Position numbers and translations under genes: made by a program. 64,000 nucleotides of DNA from Ophiura sarsii. Taxonomy: Eukaryota > Echinodermata > Ophiuroidea > Amphilepidida > Ophiuridae. Location of the stretch: contig CM069457.1 in assembly GCA_035610835.1 (NCBI GenBank), positions 22,872,658-22,936,657 on the forward strand, in the 5' to 3' direction. The notes under the pieces were generated by a model. That model was not told the DNA's origin. It searched no databases and was given only the letters and a program-made list of their open reading frames with translations. Each line of letters starts with the position of its first letter. The first letter of the stretch is position 1. This document shows, piece after piece, positions 34,334 to 45,059 of this stretch.

Positions 34334-34647
34334 CGTATCATCGAACTGATTGTCATCCTGTATTAACTGCTGCGACGACAAGCCATTACTGTAGTCAACT
34401 TTGTACCTGGTCACCCAACCATTGTACGAGTCATCGCCACCTTGCATAACTATTCCAGAGACGTATCTTAATTTACCAAAATCCACTTGTATCCATTGTT
34501 TGATATCATAGATTTCAGGATTCCAATATCTATTATTATCCAATCTGGCGTTACTGGCGACATACTCGCCACCATAATCACTAGAAGCTGTTATCTGATT
34601 GTCTCGTATTGTTCCATCTTTCATACCAAGTGAGTTAACACACTCAT
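34334..34647 (-). CDS. Host gene exon: F5/8 type C (discoidin) domain, first two thirds
   Basis: Between an acceptor (TTTAGTTTCAG) and a donor (ACG|GTGAGT) lies an open 314-nt exon. It encodes a typical discoidin start: ECVNSLGMKDGTIRDNQITA, SS, a W-x-P segment (RYWNP), the core WIQVDFGKLRYVSGIVMQGG, and WVTRYKVDYSNG. Such domains bind carbohydrate or phospholipid at cell surfaces or in the extracellular matrix. It starts in phase 1, which fits the phase-1 end of the lectin exon 36913-37063, so the two probably splice directly. It ends in phase 0; the rest of the domain is not in this window, because the downstream intron is filled by the LINE nest. Confidence 0.88.
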
Positions 34648-35690
34648 CTGAAACTAAATTGATAATGAAAATGCTGTGTGATAATTAGTATGATAATGTA
34701 AACTGCACAGCATAATAATTTTAAATATCAAATGTTACTAACATTGTGATCCTCCGAGACAATCAGTAGCGTAATCAGGTGGATTCCTCTCCCCTGTCCC
34801 TCCCCCTGCCCCTCCCCCTCTAGTTAAGCCCTGCTCAATTTTGATAGAATTTGCTTTTTTTCTTTTTTTCTTTCACGCATACCTAATGCTTACGTGAAAA
34901 ACTTCCCATGGTGACCTGGACTGTAGGCTAACTCCATGAGTTCATCGGCGCAATGGCAGCATTACTCAACATACAAAAGCAGTATTAGTAGGCATATTAC
35001 ACATCAAATTCAAATAATTTAGACATGTACAAAATTGGTGTCAAATGTTAGATTGCATTGAAAGATTTATTTTCCAAAAAGAGTTATGACAATCGTTCAA
35101 TGCGTACTTGTGTTACGGTGTTTTGAAATATTCCGAAAATGGCCTAAAACCTGCCAAAACAGTAACAATGCCCAAGAATGGAATTTTTCAGGATTTAGAG
35201 AGCTCAATTTGTTAATAATTTAACATTCAAAACACCATTTACACATATTCTTTACAATTGAATATCTATATGATAAAAATTATATTGCATTAAGCTAAAA
35301 TAACCTAGTGAAATTGGTCATTTTGACCAGTTTCACTGACCGCAATCAAAAAATGAATAAGTCCAGCTAATCAATATGCGTAAATGTTATAACTCCAGAT
35401 GTGAATGGTGTATTGCAATCAAACTTGGTATACTGGGTAACTGTATGATACCCAATCTTTTAAACTATAATTTAGTTTCATGAGCTCATTAAATATGCAA
35501 ATTAGCTAATTATCTATTCAAGTCATTAATATGCAAATGAGCAATGTCCGGCAATTTTGTTCCCATCATAAGAGTGATCGGTAATAGATATATAACATAT
35601 ATACCCAATTTTATTAACAAATATTGCTGCATTTAGAAATTACAAGCGTTTCCATTTCTTAAATACCCATATTTAAATTCTCAGTCTTTT

Positions 35691-35959
35691 CCTCACATTG
35701 TGCACTCAAAAGGTGCAAAATCTGATCATATCACTAAATGGACTGAAGTGTTTAGTACAGTATCGCAGGTTAGGTTTATTCAAATCGGCCCAATATATAC
35801 AAATTTAGAGCAAATTTCGAAAATTGGTAAAAACAGTTCTAACTAAAAAAACAGAATGAGATGATAGATATTTATACCTGAATCAAAGTTATATAGTGTA
35901 AGGTCATACCTACCATATATGGCAAGCTCACTGCCCTATAGGGAGTGCACAATGTGAGG
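35691..35959. mobile_element. MITE, CCTCACATTGTGCACTC ends
   Basis: CCTCACATTGTGCACTC at the left is matched by its exact reverse complement at the right, 269 bases apart. The interior is A/T-rich and non-coding. No clear target duplication. Confidence 0.65.
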
Positions 35960-36012
35960 ATAATCAATTTTATATAGGGGTGTTTTTCAAAGTGGAGCTG
36001 CATACATTATAT

Positions 36013-36215
36013 GAAGAGCTTTTTTGCATAAGGGCTTACAGACCACTCCTACATGTTACTCATTTTGCATTATTGATTAATCAAATTATTGTATGGCTGT
36101 CTTTATGACTTGGATTAGTGCATCCATGTACGCCAATTGAGGCACCAACAATACAAGCCACACTGAGTAACATGTAGAAGTGGATGTAGGCCCTTTTGCA
36201 ACATATCTCTTCATG
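36013..36215. mobile_element. MITE of the TGAAGAG..GCAAAAGGGC family
   Basis: TGAAGAGCTTTTTTGCATAA at the left, diverged inverted copy (CCCTTTTGCAACATATCTCTTCA) at the right. The same terminal words bound the element at 56121-56695 and occur near 53308-53335. Confidence 0.55.
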
Positions 36216-36734
36216 TTGTTGTTCACTGGTGTAACGCTTCCAGTGGCAGACTCTGTTTGTGTGCATTGTGCTATGCCTAGTATTAGGTAGCCTTTCATCA
36301 AGGCGTTTTGGTGGTGTAGGTGTGTAAGCGCCTTAAAAAAGGTGTGACAGCCCTCTGTAAAAATAGTCTCCGCTCGGCCTCGACATGTAATTTTGCTAGG
36401 TGCATTTGACAAAGACTAAGTATACGATCTTAAACAATACATTGGATATCCTACATTCTTAAACTATTTTGTCAGTGTTTCTATAATCTGTCATACAAAT
36501 TAACATGAGATGCTGTATTCTAGACTACCAGATTATATTCTGGCATGATACTTAACATGTGATTATGTATTTCAATCCCATATTCTATCCTCTATACCCC
36601 CAGCTAATTTGCCTGTCTTCATTGCTCCTTTCTGCCCCTTTCATTCCCTTTTCCCTTTCCTTTCCTTTTCTTTTTGTCTCCTTTCTTTCTCTTCCTTTGC
36701 CTTCCCGATTTTCCCGGTCAATTTTTTCAGGGAT

Positions 36735-36765
<31 letters not shown>

Positions 36766-36912
36766 TATTCCCCCTCTCTTGTACCCCTTGGCTTCGCTAC
36801 TGCCTTTACCCCGTTTCCCAATGTATTAACTCGAAATTAGGGTGGTCACAATGCAAAAATATTAAATGCAGTTGGCGCATGAATCCCTTGAGCGATATCG
36901 TAAAAGTAATAC

Positions 36913-37063
36913 CTTTGTCGCGTTTGCAAATATATGGAAGTTCAAAACTACATCGAACGTTATGCCATGTTCCTTTCTCTCTAGGCGCCAAAGCGACACA
37001 ATCTTGATCATCATCATCATCATTGTCCGGTTGACGTGATCCCCATTTAGTGAACCCATCAAG
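36913..37063 (-). CDS. Host gene exon: C-terminal part of a C-type lectin domain (left copy)
   Basis: 151 nt between an acceptor (CATCTATGTACAG) and a donor (AAAG|GTATTA). It encodes LDGFTKWGSRQPDNDDDDDQ, DCVAL, then WHNVRCSFELPYICKRDK. The two cysteines of the conserved C-type lectin disulphides and the PYICK ending are present. The Ca2+/sugar-loop tripeptide is QPD, the form associated with galactose-type ligands in characterised lectins. The WND motif reads W-H-N. It begins in phase 0 and ends in phase 1, compatible with exon 38613-38713 upstream and the F5/8C exon downstream. Confidence 0.9.
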
Positions 37064-38380
37064 CTGTACATAGATGTATAATAACATAGGTTTAGACAAA
37101 TAAACACAATGAGGATACAAAATACCTGTTCCTTTCATGTGTCTGATTATCCTCTCTGAACGAGATCTTCTATGTTATTTGACCACCCAATTAATAAAAA
37201 AGTCAATGGAATTTGCACTCAATTAGTAAAAAAGTCAATGGAATTTGGCTTATAGCATCATTACATTTAGCAACAACCAAACGAGACTATATAAGATGGG
37301 ACAATTTCCATTTGCCATACTTCTTGGACAAAAAACAAACATTCTCGAGTGTACGAATTGTCAATTAACTCATAATTTTGCAATTCAAAATTTGTTATTC
37401 TTTCACAGAGAATGTCTCTTGCGATTTCTTGGGTGCTGATTTAGGAATAGGAGTGCTTACTTTACTATTTGTGATAAATTGTGGGAATCGGTTTGGCGTG
37501 AAATAAATGAAAGATAATCTCCCGTTCTTTGCTCAGGATATTGCAAAATGTTGATTTTCGAAAAAAAAATCGGAGGTAAGGCGAGCGTACGGGCTGAAAA
37601 TAGGGGTGGCGCTGTTTAAATGATCATATCGTAAAATCATATTGGAAGACGTAAAAAGATTAAAGCATGATCTTTGACAGCAAGCATTCCCGACATACCA
37701 AAAAAAGGGTACTAAGAGCAGATAAATGAGGCTGATTTGTGCCTATTTAACGTGTTATTCATTGGGACACTTATTGAGTACTGTACCCCCTAAACGCAAT
37801 ACCCGAATATTTGTTTAACTTAAACACGCATCTAACTCATTGAAAAGTGTATAATTTTAAAGATGGGTATGCGGGTAGTTTATCGCGCTTTTAACTAAAC
37901 TCCTGCACCAATTGTACAACTTCATTGGTACTTGAAGTAGTACCCATTCAGTAAGGTGTTAATCACTGATCCTTTTTACTCCTTTTAACAATATAGACAA
38001 AAGGATCGCGCTATCTCAGCTCTTTCTTCGAGCTTTCCTCTACTTGCAAAAGGGCAAGAGCCCTTAGTCTGAAAAATACACGTGCGATGTGAGGAATTCG
38101 GTCGATATCTATTGTAACCCATTTGTGCCACAGTAAATTGAATACCCGTACAAAGTGAACACACGACCACTCCGAGGACGAGATTTTTAGGATTTTAAGA
38201 TCGGGTTTGTTAAACACGTCGTTTAAAATATAAACTCGCATTTAATTTATACACGAGTTTCGTTTGACATGATTTTAAAAACCGTGTTTAGTACGAGACA
38301 CTTCCAAAGAGTGTATGTTTTCAAAGTGAAAAAACCCCGATGATGTCCTCTAAGTATTGTACTCACTGCCTCTGATACAT

Positions 38381-38418
<38 letters not shown>

Positions 38419-38612
38419 AGGACTTATATAATCATAATAATAATACAGGACTTATATAGCGCAGTACGCACAGCTTCAATGCGCTTTACATGAATAAAAT
38501 GACAAAAAATAGTGTGGCAAAGAGAGATATTGTATTAGTAGCATCGTTTTATCTCGTAGTTTTATCAGGCACGTGAGAGGGATTTTGAAGGTGAACAACT
38601 TTTAAATTTTAC
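37064..38612 (-). other. Intron of the left lectin gene, shared with the right copy
   Basis: Long stretches are diverged inverted matches to the intron at 59579-61404, for example 37145-37440 with 60950-61290 and 38140-38260 with 59850-59950. An AAT microsatellite (about 38382-38415) is followed by the word ACTTATATAGCGCAGTACGC. No coding exon seen. Confidence 0.75.
38382..38500. repeat. AAT microsatellite with a TATATAGCGCA..GCGCTTTACA module
   Basis: About ten AAT units, then ACAGGACTTATATA twice and a module ending CAATGCGCTTTACATGAA. AAT runs attached to such a GCGC module are common in marine invertebrate genomes and may be the tail of a degenerate mobile element. Confidence 0.6.
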
Positions 38613-38713
38613 CTGTGTCCCATCAGACCAAACAAACGCGTCTTCTTCTTCCTTATCATTTAGTCCAATGTAATAATAATGGAAATCTTGATCTGCATCA
38701 TCCTGTATGCGAC
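38613..38713 (-). CDS. Host gene exon: central part of a C-type lectin domain (left copy)
   Basis: 101 nt between an acceptor (TTATTCACAG type) and a donor (ACACAG|GTAAAA). It encodes GRIQDDADQDFHYYYIGLND, then KEEEDAFVWSDGTQ. The YIGLND..E..F.W.DG segment is the hallmark WIGL region of the C-type lectin fold. It begins in phase 1 and ends in phase 0, joining the exon at 37063. The N-terminal third of the domain must lie on another exon at higher coordinates and was not found. Confidence 0.9.
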
Positions 38714-38939
38714 CTGTGAATATATACATTCATGGGTTAATAATTTCGTAACAGTTGCATAGAAGGTACAGTTGAAATTTTAACTTTACACTTTATGGAA
38801 CCAAGTAAAGAAAATTGATAAAATTTTCTCATAACCTAATAAATGATGAAAGTCATTAACATCATTTATCAACATAATTCAAACACAAAAAAGCCTTTTC
38901 TCGGCTATCTCTCCTTGCCCCTTTAAAAGGGGGACGTCT

Positions 38940-39360
38940 CTATAGTCCGAAGGGTCTATAATCCGAAGGTTCTATAGTCCGAAGGTTCTATAGTCCGACG
39001 CACGTAATTTACCATTCGCTAGTCCGAATAAGATAAAAGGTTCTTTAGTCCGATAAAAAGGGTTCTCTATTACGAAGGTTCTCTAGTCCGAATCTAAAAA
39101 AGGGTTCTACAGTCCGACGGTTCTATAATCCGAAAAATAAAAAGGTTCTATAATCCGAATTTTTAAAATTGTTAAAAAAGGTTCTCTAGTCCGAAAATAG
39201 GAAGGGTGTTCTTTACTCCGAATAATAAAAGGGTTCTTAAATCCGAAAATTGCAAAGGGTTCTATAGTCCGAAAACTGGTAAAGGGTTCTCTGATCCGAT
39301 AGTTAAAAAAGGTTCTTTAATCCGAATCAAATAAAGGTTCTATAATCCGAAATTTGAAAT
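38940..39360. repeat. Irregular minisatellite of GGTTCTATAGTCCGAA, 18 copies
   Basis: The 16-base core GGTTCTATAGTCCGAA and close variants (TTTAGTCCG, TAATCCGAA, TCTGATCCGA) occur about 18 times. The cores are separated by variable A/T-rich spacers of 0 to about 18 bases, so the period is not constant. No coding. Confidence 0.85.
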
Positions 39361-39838
39361 AGCGTATTTTGCAGTGCGCCCTCTATGGATATAACACGAA
39401 ACATTCGCCATTTTCAACCTACAGAGGGTGCTGCAGTGGCAGATGCAGACGATGCTGGACACATGCGTATTCACGAATATTTTTAAAGGTTAAACTTGAT
39501 TTTTTGAAATTATCATTGTTCAAGAGAAAGACCATCACCACAATTTTCACTAGACTTCAATATTGTCAATGATTTAAATGTATAATTGCCACTTTCCACG
39601 TGGCAGGCGTCTGAAGACGACATTCAAAATGTCACAAAATGTTTACGTAGGCCTATACCCTATAAGTCAGAAATATTGAATTTCGTTGCCATATTTGGAA
39701 TCGCCGTGAAACATGAATCAAGATAAGTACAAACATGCCTAGTATTGGTTCAGAGAGATATACTTTAAAAATGTGAACGGTTTGAAAATTCTGTATAATT
39801 ATGGTAGCCGCGTGGAAAGGGTTAATTTTGCTGATTTT

Positions 39839-40175
39839 CAGGGGCGTAACTATAGCTATAATTCAATATGGGGGAGCATCAGGGGAACATGACCTCTGAC
39901 TGGGGTGGGGGGGGGGGGGGGGAACATATCCAGTGGCGGCGCAGCATTAAAAAATGGTTGGCAAACGGGGGACACAAGATACATGTGTTTGGTCTAAAAG
40001 TAGGTATTTCAGACCATTTTAGGGCTATTTTCTACTTTAAAAGTCAAGCCACTGGACAAATTGTATTTCGTACGCTTATTCGTCATATTCATTTAGGGGG
40101 CAATGGGCATCGGGGAGCATGGCTTCTGACTGGGTGGGGAAATGCCACCCCCCCCCCCCTCTGGTTACGCCACTG
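39839..40175. mobile_element. hAT-like MITE with CTGATTTT duplication
   Basis: Begins CAGGGGCGTAACTATAGC and ends GGTTACGCCACTG, flanked by a perfect CTGATTTT (39831-39838, 40176-40183). G and C homopolymer runs lie near both ends. Non-coding, 337 bases. Confidence 0.88.
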
Positions 40176-40183
40176 CTGATTTT

Positions 40184-41506
40184 TGAATAAACCTAAGTTA
40201 TTATCTATAATCGGATAAAAAGTTTACGACGTTCTCGTTCACGACAATGTCAAATTTTCGGTCACATCACTGGTGACTGGTGAGGTCTTCCCACTTCTCA
40301 CTTTTTTTTGTCACAGGCGCGAACACGTGTGGGGTGTATAATAGGGTGTACCCCGGGTCTGTCAAAAAAGGAAGAAAAAAGGGCGAAACTAAGGAAGAAA
40401 ATCGAGATGATAAAAAGAGAGAGACGGAATGAGATTGAAAATAAATACAAATAGCCCACCCCTTTTTTGTTGTTGAGCAACCAGACACTTATATTATATC
40501 TTTATAAAATTAAAATGAGAGTTTAATTGAAATGGCTTTAAGCAAAAATGCCGGCAAAATATAAGTTTGTGACTCTTGACCCATAATAGCATATTAAAAG
40601 CTTCCCCCTGTTGCCCCCCCCCCCCCCAAATGAAATGAAAAACTCTATTTAACTCTATGTAAATCAACAAAACATAGTTGGTACTAACCCCCCCCCCCCC
40701 CCCCCCCCCCCCCACACCATCACAGACATGCCGCCTTCAAGGACCCTAGTTTACGCTTCTGCTCGGCGCATCGCCAGTACCGTAAATTCAAAATTCAAAA
40801 GTTATGACTTTTTACCACAACAATAATGTCGGTGCAATTTCGTCATTTTTTACCAAAAACTTTTTTAAAACGATGGTTTAATTAGACTCGGTTTTTTGTT
40901 AATACATCATACACATTGTCTAAATCTTCTTTCATATTTCCTTTGCCTCTGATAATTTTCTTCTAGGACGTTGACCAATTTTTTGTAATATTTGTTTAAA
41001 AGATGCGCAACTATGTGTCCGTTTTATTTCTTAAATAAAAAATAGGGGTCACCGACTTACTTTTCCACAAATTAACGAAAAGTGTCATTTCTTTATCTTT
41101 AGTGTTCAAAAAAGTGCTGCCGTGGAATACCGCATGACGCGAACAAAATTCGCTGCATTGCCTACGCATTTACTGTCAAAAAGGGGTCAAAAAGGTCAAA
41201 ATGATGATAAGGGGCTCAAATACACGTTTTATAGCATGCCTTCTTGTTTTACACCTTATAGGGCTTTCAGTTTAAAAAAAGTAAATCAACCGATCATCAC
41301 ATTCAATTTTTGAGACACATGCGCGCGTTTACGTGTGTGTACTTTTGACCATCATACGAGGGGCATTCAATAAATACCTGCAACCATTGAACATATCTCT
41401 GAACCGTGACACGTGTCAGTATTTACTAATATAAACTTATGCTACTTAAACTGTAAGTCTTACTCTTTTCTCACAGAAAATTTCGAACACGTAGGTCATT
41501 TTTCAA
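40184..41506. other. Non-coding stretch with homopolymer runs
   Basis: No gene found. A/T-rich DNA with long C runs at about 40614-40627 and 40687-40713. At about 41357 the words GAGGGGCATTCAATAAATAC resemble the end of some mariner-type elements, but no partner end was found. Confidence 0.5.
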
Positions 41507-41755
41507 GTTGCTATCTTCGGTAGATAGCAAGTCTATCTGAGTAAATTGCTATCTTCGGGTAGATAGCAATTATATCAGAGTAAATTGCTATCTTCAGTAG
41601 ATAGCAAGTCCATCAGTAGAGTAAATTGCTATCTTCAGTGAAAGCAAGTATAACAGAGTAAGTTGATATCTTCAGTAGATAGCAGGTTTATCAGAGTAAG
41701 TTGGTATCTTCAGTAGATAGCAAGTCTATCAGAGTAAGTTGCTATCTTCGGGAGC
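41507..41755. repeat. Tandem array of small hairpins (GCTATCTTCGGTAGATAGC)
   Basis: Six or seven units of about 47 bases. Most contain TTGCTATCT, a TTCGG or TTCAG loop, then TAGATAGCAA, forming a 9-10 bp stem, followed by a linker such as GTCTATCAGAGTAAG. One unit has lost its second arm (GTGAAAGC near 41640) and the last is cut after TCTTCGGG. Confidence 0.88.
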
Positions 41756-42022
41756 CCCCCCTCCCCACTTGAAACCCTTGCCCCCACCCGCTTGCCCCCA
41801 AATGAAATCAAGTACGGCTGTAAATAAAATTTACAAAAAAGTACACACCAAATCCCCCCAATAATGACGTTGTGTCGGTTGAGATTGGCACTGTCGGTTC
41901 ATTTGACGAAAGGAATCATGAAATTATGATGGTCAAAAGCAAGTACATATATGAAAAAATTTCGCGCGCTACGCGCGCATATGTCTTTCCCAAATGAAAA
42001 TATTCTTTGGTACAAGCTTGTT

Positions 42023-42243
42023 TAGATCTTTGAATAAGTTCATCAGGATTGTAGATATACATGAAAAGTTGATATTTTGTTGAACAAATCCAATAAATGT
42101 ACTCACATTTAGACGGTTTCGTCAACCAGTTCGAAGAAGTAGTGGATCAAACCATTATTACTGAAGAAGTCAACCGAACTGGTTGACGAAACCGTCTAAA
42201 TGTGAGTACATTTATTGGATTTGTTCAACAAAATATCAACTTT
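42023..42243. mobile_element. 221-bp insertion with long hairpin and hammerhead-like core
   Basis: CAAGCTTGTT is repeated exactly on both sides (42013-42022 and 42244-42253), marking a recent insertion with a 10-bp target duplication. The right 70 bases are the inverted copy of 42062-42132, so arms of about 70 bp fold around a 40-base loop. The loop and right arm contain a hammerhead-like core (see 42149-42206). It may be the end piece of a Penelope-like or retrozyme-like element; that origin is inference. Confidence 0.7.
42149..42206 (+). ncRNA. Candidate hammerhead ribozyme (degenerate core)
   Basis: In order: a stem I strand (ACCATTATTA), CTGAAGA (42161-42167), one extra A, stem II GTCAACC/GGTTGAC closed by GAACT, then GAAAC (42188-42192), CGTC and TAAATGTGAG, which can pair in part with the stem I strand. 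CUGANGA, stem II and GAAA in this order are the hammerhead core, with cleavage expected after GTC at 42196. The extra A before stem II and the very short stem III are departures, so activity is doubtful. Minimal stem III hammerheads are known from Penelope-like elements. Confidence 0.35.
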
Positions 42244-42426
42244 CAAGCTTGTTAGAGCCAAAATGTAGCTCAATCGTGCAAAAATAGCTGTAAAGTCGAA
42301 AATGTTCGCGCGCTACACGAGCATCTCTGTACTCAACAAATCTTGGATTGTCTTAGGAGCCCCCCATTTCAAGTCACTGCCCCTTCCTGCCCCCCCCCCC
42401 CCAATGAAAAAGTCTAGTTAACCCCA

Positions 42427-42526
42427 NNNNNNNNNNNNNNNNNNNNNNNNNNNNNNNNNNNNNNNNNNNNNNNNNNNNNNNNNNNNNNNNNNNNNNNNNN
42501 NNNNNNNNNNNNNNNNNNNNNNNNNN
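42427..42526. other. Assembly gap of 100 N
   Basis: Exactly one hundred unknown bases, the size commonly used for gaps of unknown length. Spacing between features across it should not be trusted. Confidence 0.99.
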
Positions 42527-42529
42527 AAT

Positions 42530-43930
42530 CATTATGAGAAGTGCATTCAAATACGTACATACTTGCCTAGTATTGGTTCGTAATTCTTAAGATCAACTTT
42601 AAAAGTTGGGAAAGGTTTCTCAAAAATCTGTTTAGTCTATAATATGGTAAAACTAATTGCCGCGTGGTAAGCAGGTAAGTGTTATTTAAACACCTTTTTT
42701 GCACTTCGCGAGTGAAATCCCCATCCCGTACGCGATCACATTGGGTCGCGTATCTTCAGTAGTTGATAGTCCGATCCATGATAGTAAATAGGCGTTAATC
42801 ATTGATGCTCATGATTGAAAATATTATGAAGGTTTGGCATCGATGGCCTGTATTTTTGTACGTAGTTAAACACGGTTTGAAGCTAAACACCTAGTACGTT
42901 GTCTAACTTGGACATAGTGTTTACCTAAACGCAATTGCTTTTGGTAAAATGTATGATTCACAATGTTTGATTTTTTTTTTTAAATCTTATATTTATTTGA
43001 GATCCATGTAATTCTTATATCTACCCATGACATAATGTTCTTTGCATTTTTGAATTCCTCATGAAATTACTAACAAGCATCTCTATAGGATTGCCATGGG
43101 TTACTGCCGCTGGTTAATTATAACATGCAGTATAGTACAGGCTAATGAAAGTGCCCCAACAAGTTTAAATATTTTTGTAGAGTTTACCTTATATTTTGTT
43201 CACTATGCCCCCTACACTGATTTAAACTGCATTTTTGAATTGCCAATGTTGAGAGCTTTCCAAAAATCTATAGACCCTACTTTTGCGAGAAAAAAAATTC
43301 GTTAGAGTAATTTATATAAATTGGGGTTAATATTTGCGTTTACTGTGTAGCGAATAGGGGAAAAGCCGATCATGCGACTTATCCATAAGGAAAGGCACCG
43401 CTTGGCACACACTTTTTTCCCAGAGTTATGTGCATCTCCCCCCCCCCCCCCCCCCCGCCACTTCCCAACTCAATCAACCACATCTCCCCCATTTAAGAAG
43501 TTATATGCGTCATATTTGCAGGTTATGTAATGCAATTATTTAGCTTTCAAATGAGACCAAAACCATGACAATATCCTTTTGCGTTAGTTATCGTGATTTG
43601 AGCAGAACACGATTCAGAACTTAAGCGCAACGACGCCACCTTTTTTTTTTTTGGGGGGGGGGGGGGGGGGCGGTGGCGAGTTCAAAACGCGTGGACCGAC
43701 ATAAATTGATACAACAAGTCCACGCATCCGCCCGGCCCTGCGTGTCACATTTTGAGTCAAATCCCCAACAAACATGATGACAAAGTCCCGGCCATCCCTG
43801 AGTACCCAGGGGCCGTGGTTGCAATTGATAATTGCATAACTTGAAGAGCACGAAGCCTTTGTAAACACATTTTTCTTCATGGTTCTGGGGGATTGGTTAC
43901 TACCGTAGTAATACAAACTCTGCTTTAAAA
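42530..43930. repeat. Dispersed repeat shared with 52430-53230
   Basis: Segments such as TTGAATTCCTCATGAAATTA, GAGAGCTTTCCAAAAATCTA and GTGTAGCGAATAGGG recur in the same order at 52440-52760. The block around the G run at 43650 (GGTGGCGAGTTCAAAACGCG) matches GGTGGTGAGTTCAAAACACA at 53184. The segment 42540-42680 also resembles 39720-39830 and 4800-4870 (words GCCTAGTATTGGTT and GCCGCGTGGAAA). No coding. Confidence 0.6.
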
Positions 43931-43958
43931 TGGTCATTGGATTAAAGTAAACCTATTA

Positions 43959-44315
43959 GGGACCGTTCATAAATACTTTTGTGGGGGGGGGGGGCTGGAT
44001 AATTTCATTTTTGGTATATCAACACTTTTTGACCCCCCCTCTCACCATGCCATAGACTTGTTTGACCCCCCCCCCCCCCCCCCCCCGTGTATTACAGCCT
44101 GCACCTGAAACTTTCTTGTCCCGTTCATTATCAAGTTCAGAGAACATAGGTATCATAGTTTTTATGGGATTTTGTTGACCATGTATCATATTCTATTTTT
44201 GATGGGTTTTCAAAAAAAAAATTTGACCCCCCTTTGCAGAGTATCAACACTTTTTGCCCCCCCCCCCCCCCTCCCCCCCCCCCCCCCCCCCACCAGAGTA
44301 TTTATGAACGCTCCC
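43959..44315. mobile_element. PIF/Harbinger-like MITE with TTA duplication
   Basis: Left end GGGACCGTTCATAAATACTT, right end the inverted GTATTTATGAACGCTCCC, with TTA on both sides (43956-43958, 44316-44318). Long G and C homopolymers lie just inside both ends and again near 44065 and 44260. A 3-bp TTA duplication and GGG ends fit Harbinger. Confidence 0.85.
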
Positions 44316-44318
44316 TTA

Positions 44319-45050
44319 CCAAGATGTCAGCCTTTTAAATATTTAGACAAAAAAGTTATGGCAAAAATTAAGGAAATAAAAGAAAATTATAGAAGTGGGA
44401 CCATTAAAACTGCTTTATTTACTTACTTGGACTTAATGATATTTGGATCATTCCACGTTTATTTAACCATGGACTTATTAGAAGTCCATGATTTAACTAT
44501 GTCATAAACAACCTTGGGAGAAGTTGTCTTCATTTCAAAAATTTAGATCTACCTTTCATTTCAACACAATCAAAATCTAAAGTTATTCCAAATTCATAAT
44601 AAAACATCGGTGACAGTGAGCACTGTAATCTCAAAATTGGGATCAATTTGGCTTGATAGTGTCCTAATTATCCAGGAATCAATGCACTATTAAATCAAAA
44701 GGTTTCAAACTTGAATAAATACAGAAAAGAATCAGCCAACAACTTGCAATTCCACTGTCTTATCTGTAACACCAAAACTCAAACATAGTTCACTTTAATA
44801 ATCAATAGCAGGTTCATTGACCTATACACTACCTAGGTAGTCAAATCCACCGTATGGGATTCAAGCAATCTCAAGTGGCCAATTTGCACCCTATTATTTC
44901 AGGTTTCGTCATGTCACAAGCATGATGAACTTAACGCAAACACACGCTGTATCGGGCCTAATAACTAACTAATCTTCGGTGTAAGAGACCACCCATGCAC
45001 ACAGTGGGCAGTGCGGACTGTTGCACTATTTCCAATTTACCAACCGGACC
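44319..45050. other. No gene recognised
   Basis: A/T-rich unique-looking DNA without open frames of note or obvious inverted repeats. Confidence 0.5.
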
Positions 45051-45059
45051 AGCCCAATA

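Larger units (their letters stand above)
34648..36912 (-). other. Intron between the lectin exon and the F5/8C exon, with MITEs
   Basis: No exon recognised. It contains a TIR element at 35691-35959, another at about 36013-36215, a pyrimidine-rich stretch (36630-36735) and a G run of about 25 at 36736-36761 flanked by C-rich DNA. Confidence 0.6.
41885..42360. mobile_element. Element of the GCGCGCTACGCGCGC family, interrupted by a foldback
   Basis: Contains AAAATTTCGCGCGCTACGCG (from about 41957) and a second, damaged copy (GTTCGCGCGCTACACGAGCA, about 42304), with TTCTTTGGTACAAGCTTGTT and AGCCAAAATGTAGCTC between, in the order seen in the hAT-like element at 53622-54007. Its ends were not located. 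The insertion at 42023-42243 splits it at CAAGCTTGTT. Confidence 0.6.

Noticed and set aside
36086..36412. 108-codon minus-strand open frame with several Cys
   Set aside because: It overlaps a MITE of the GCAAAAGGGC family, part of it recurs at 52090-52140 in another repeat, and it has no domain pattern.
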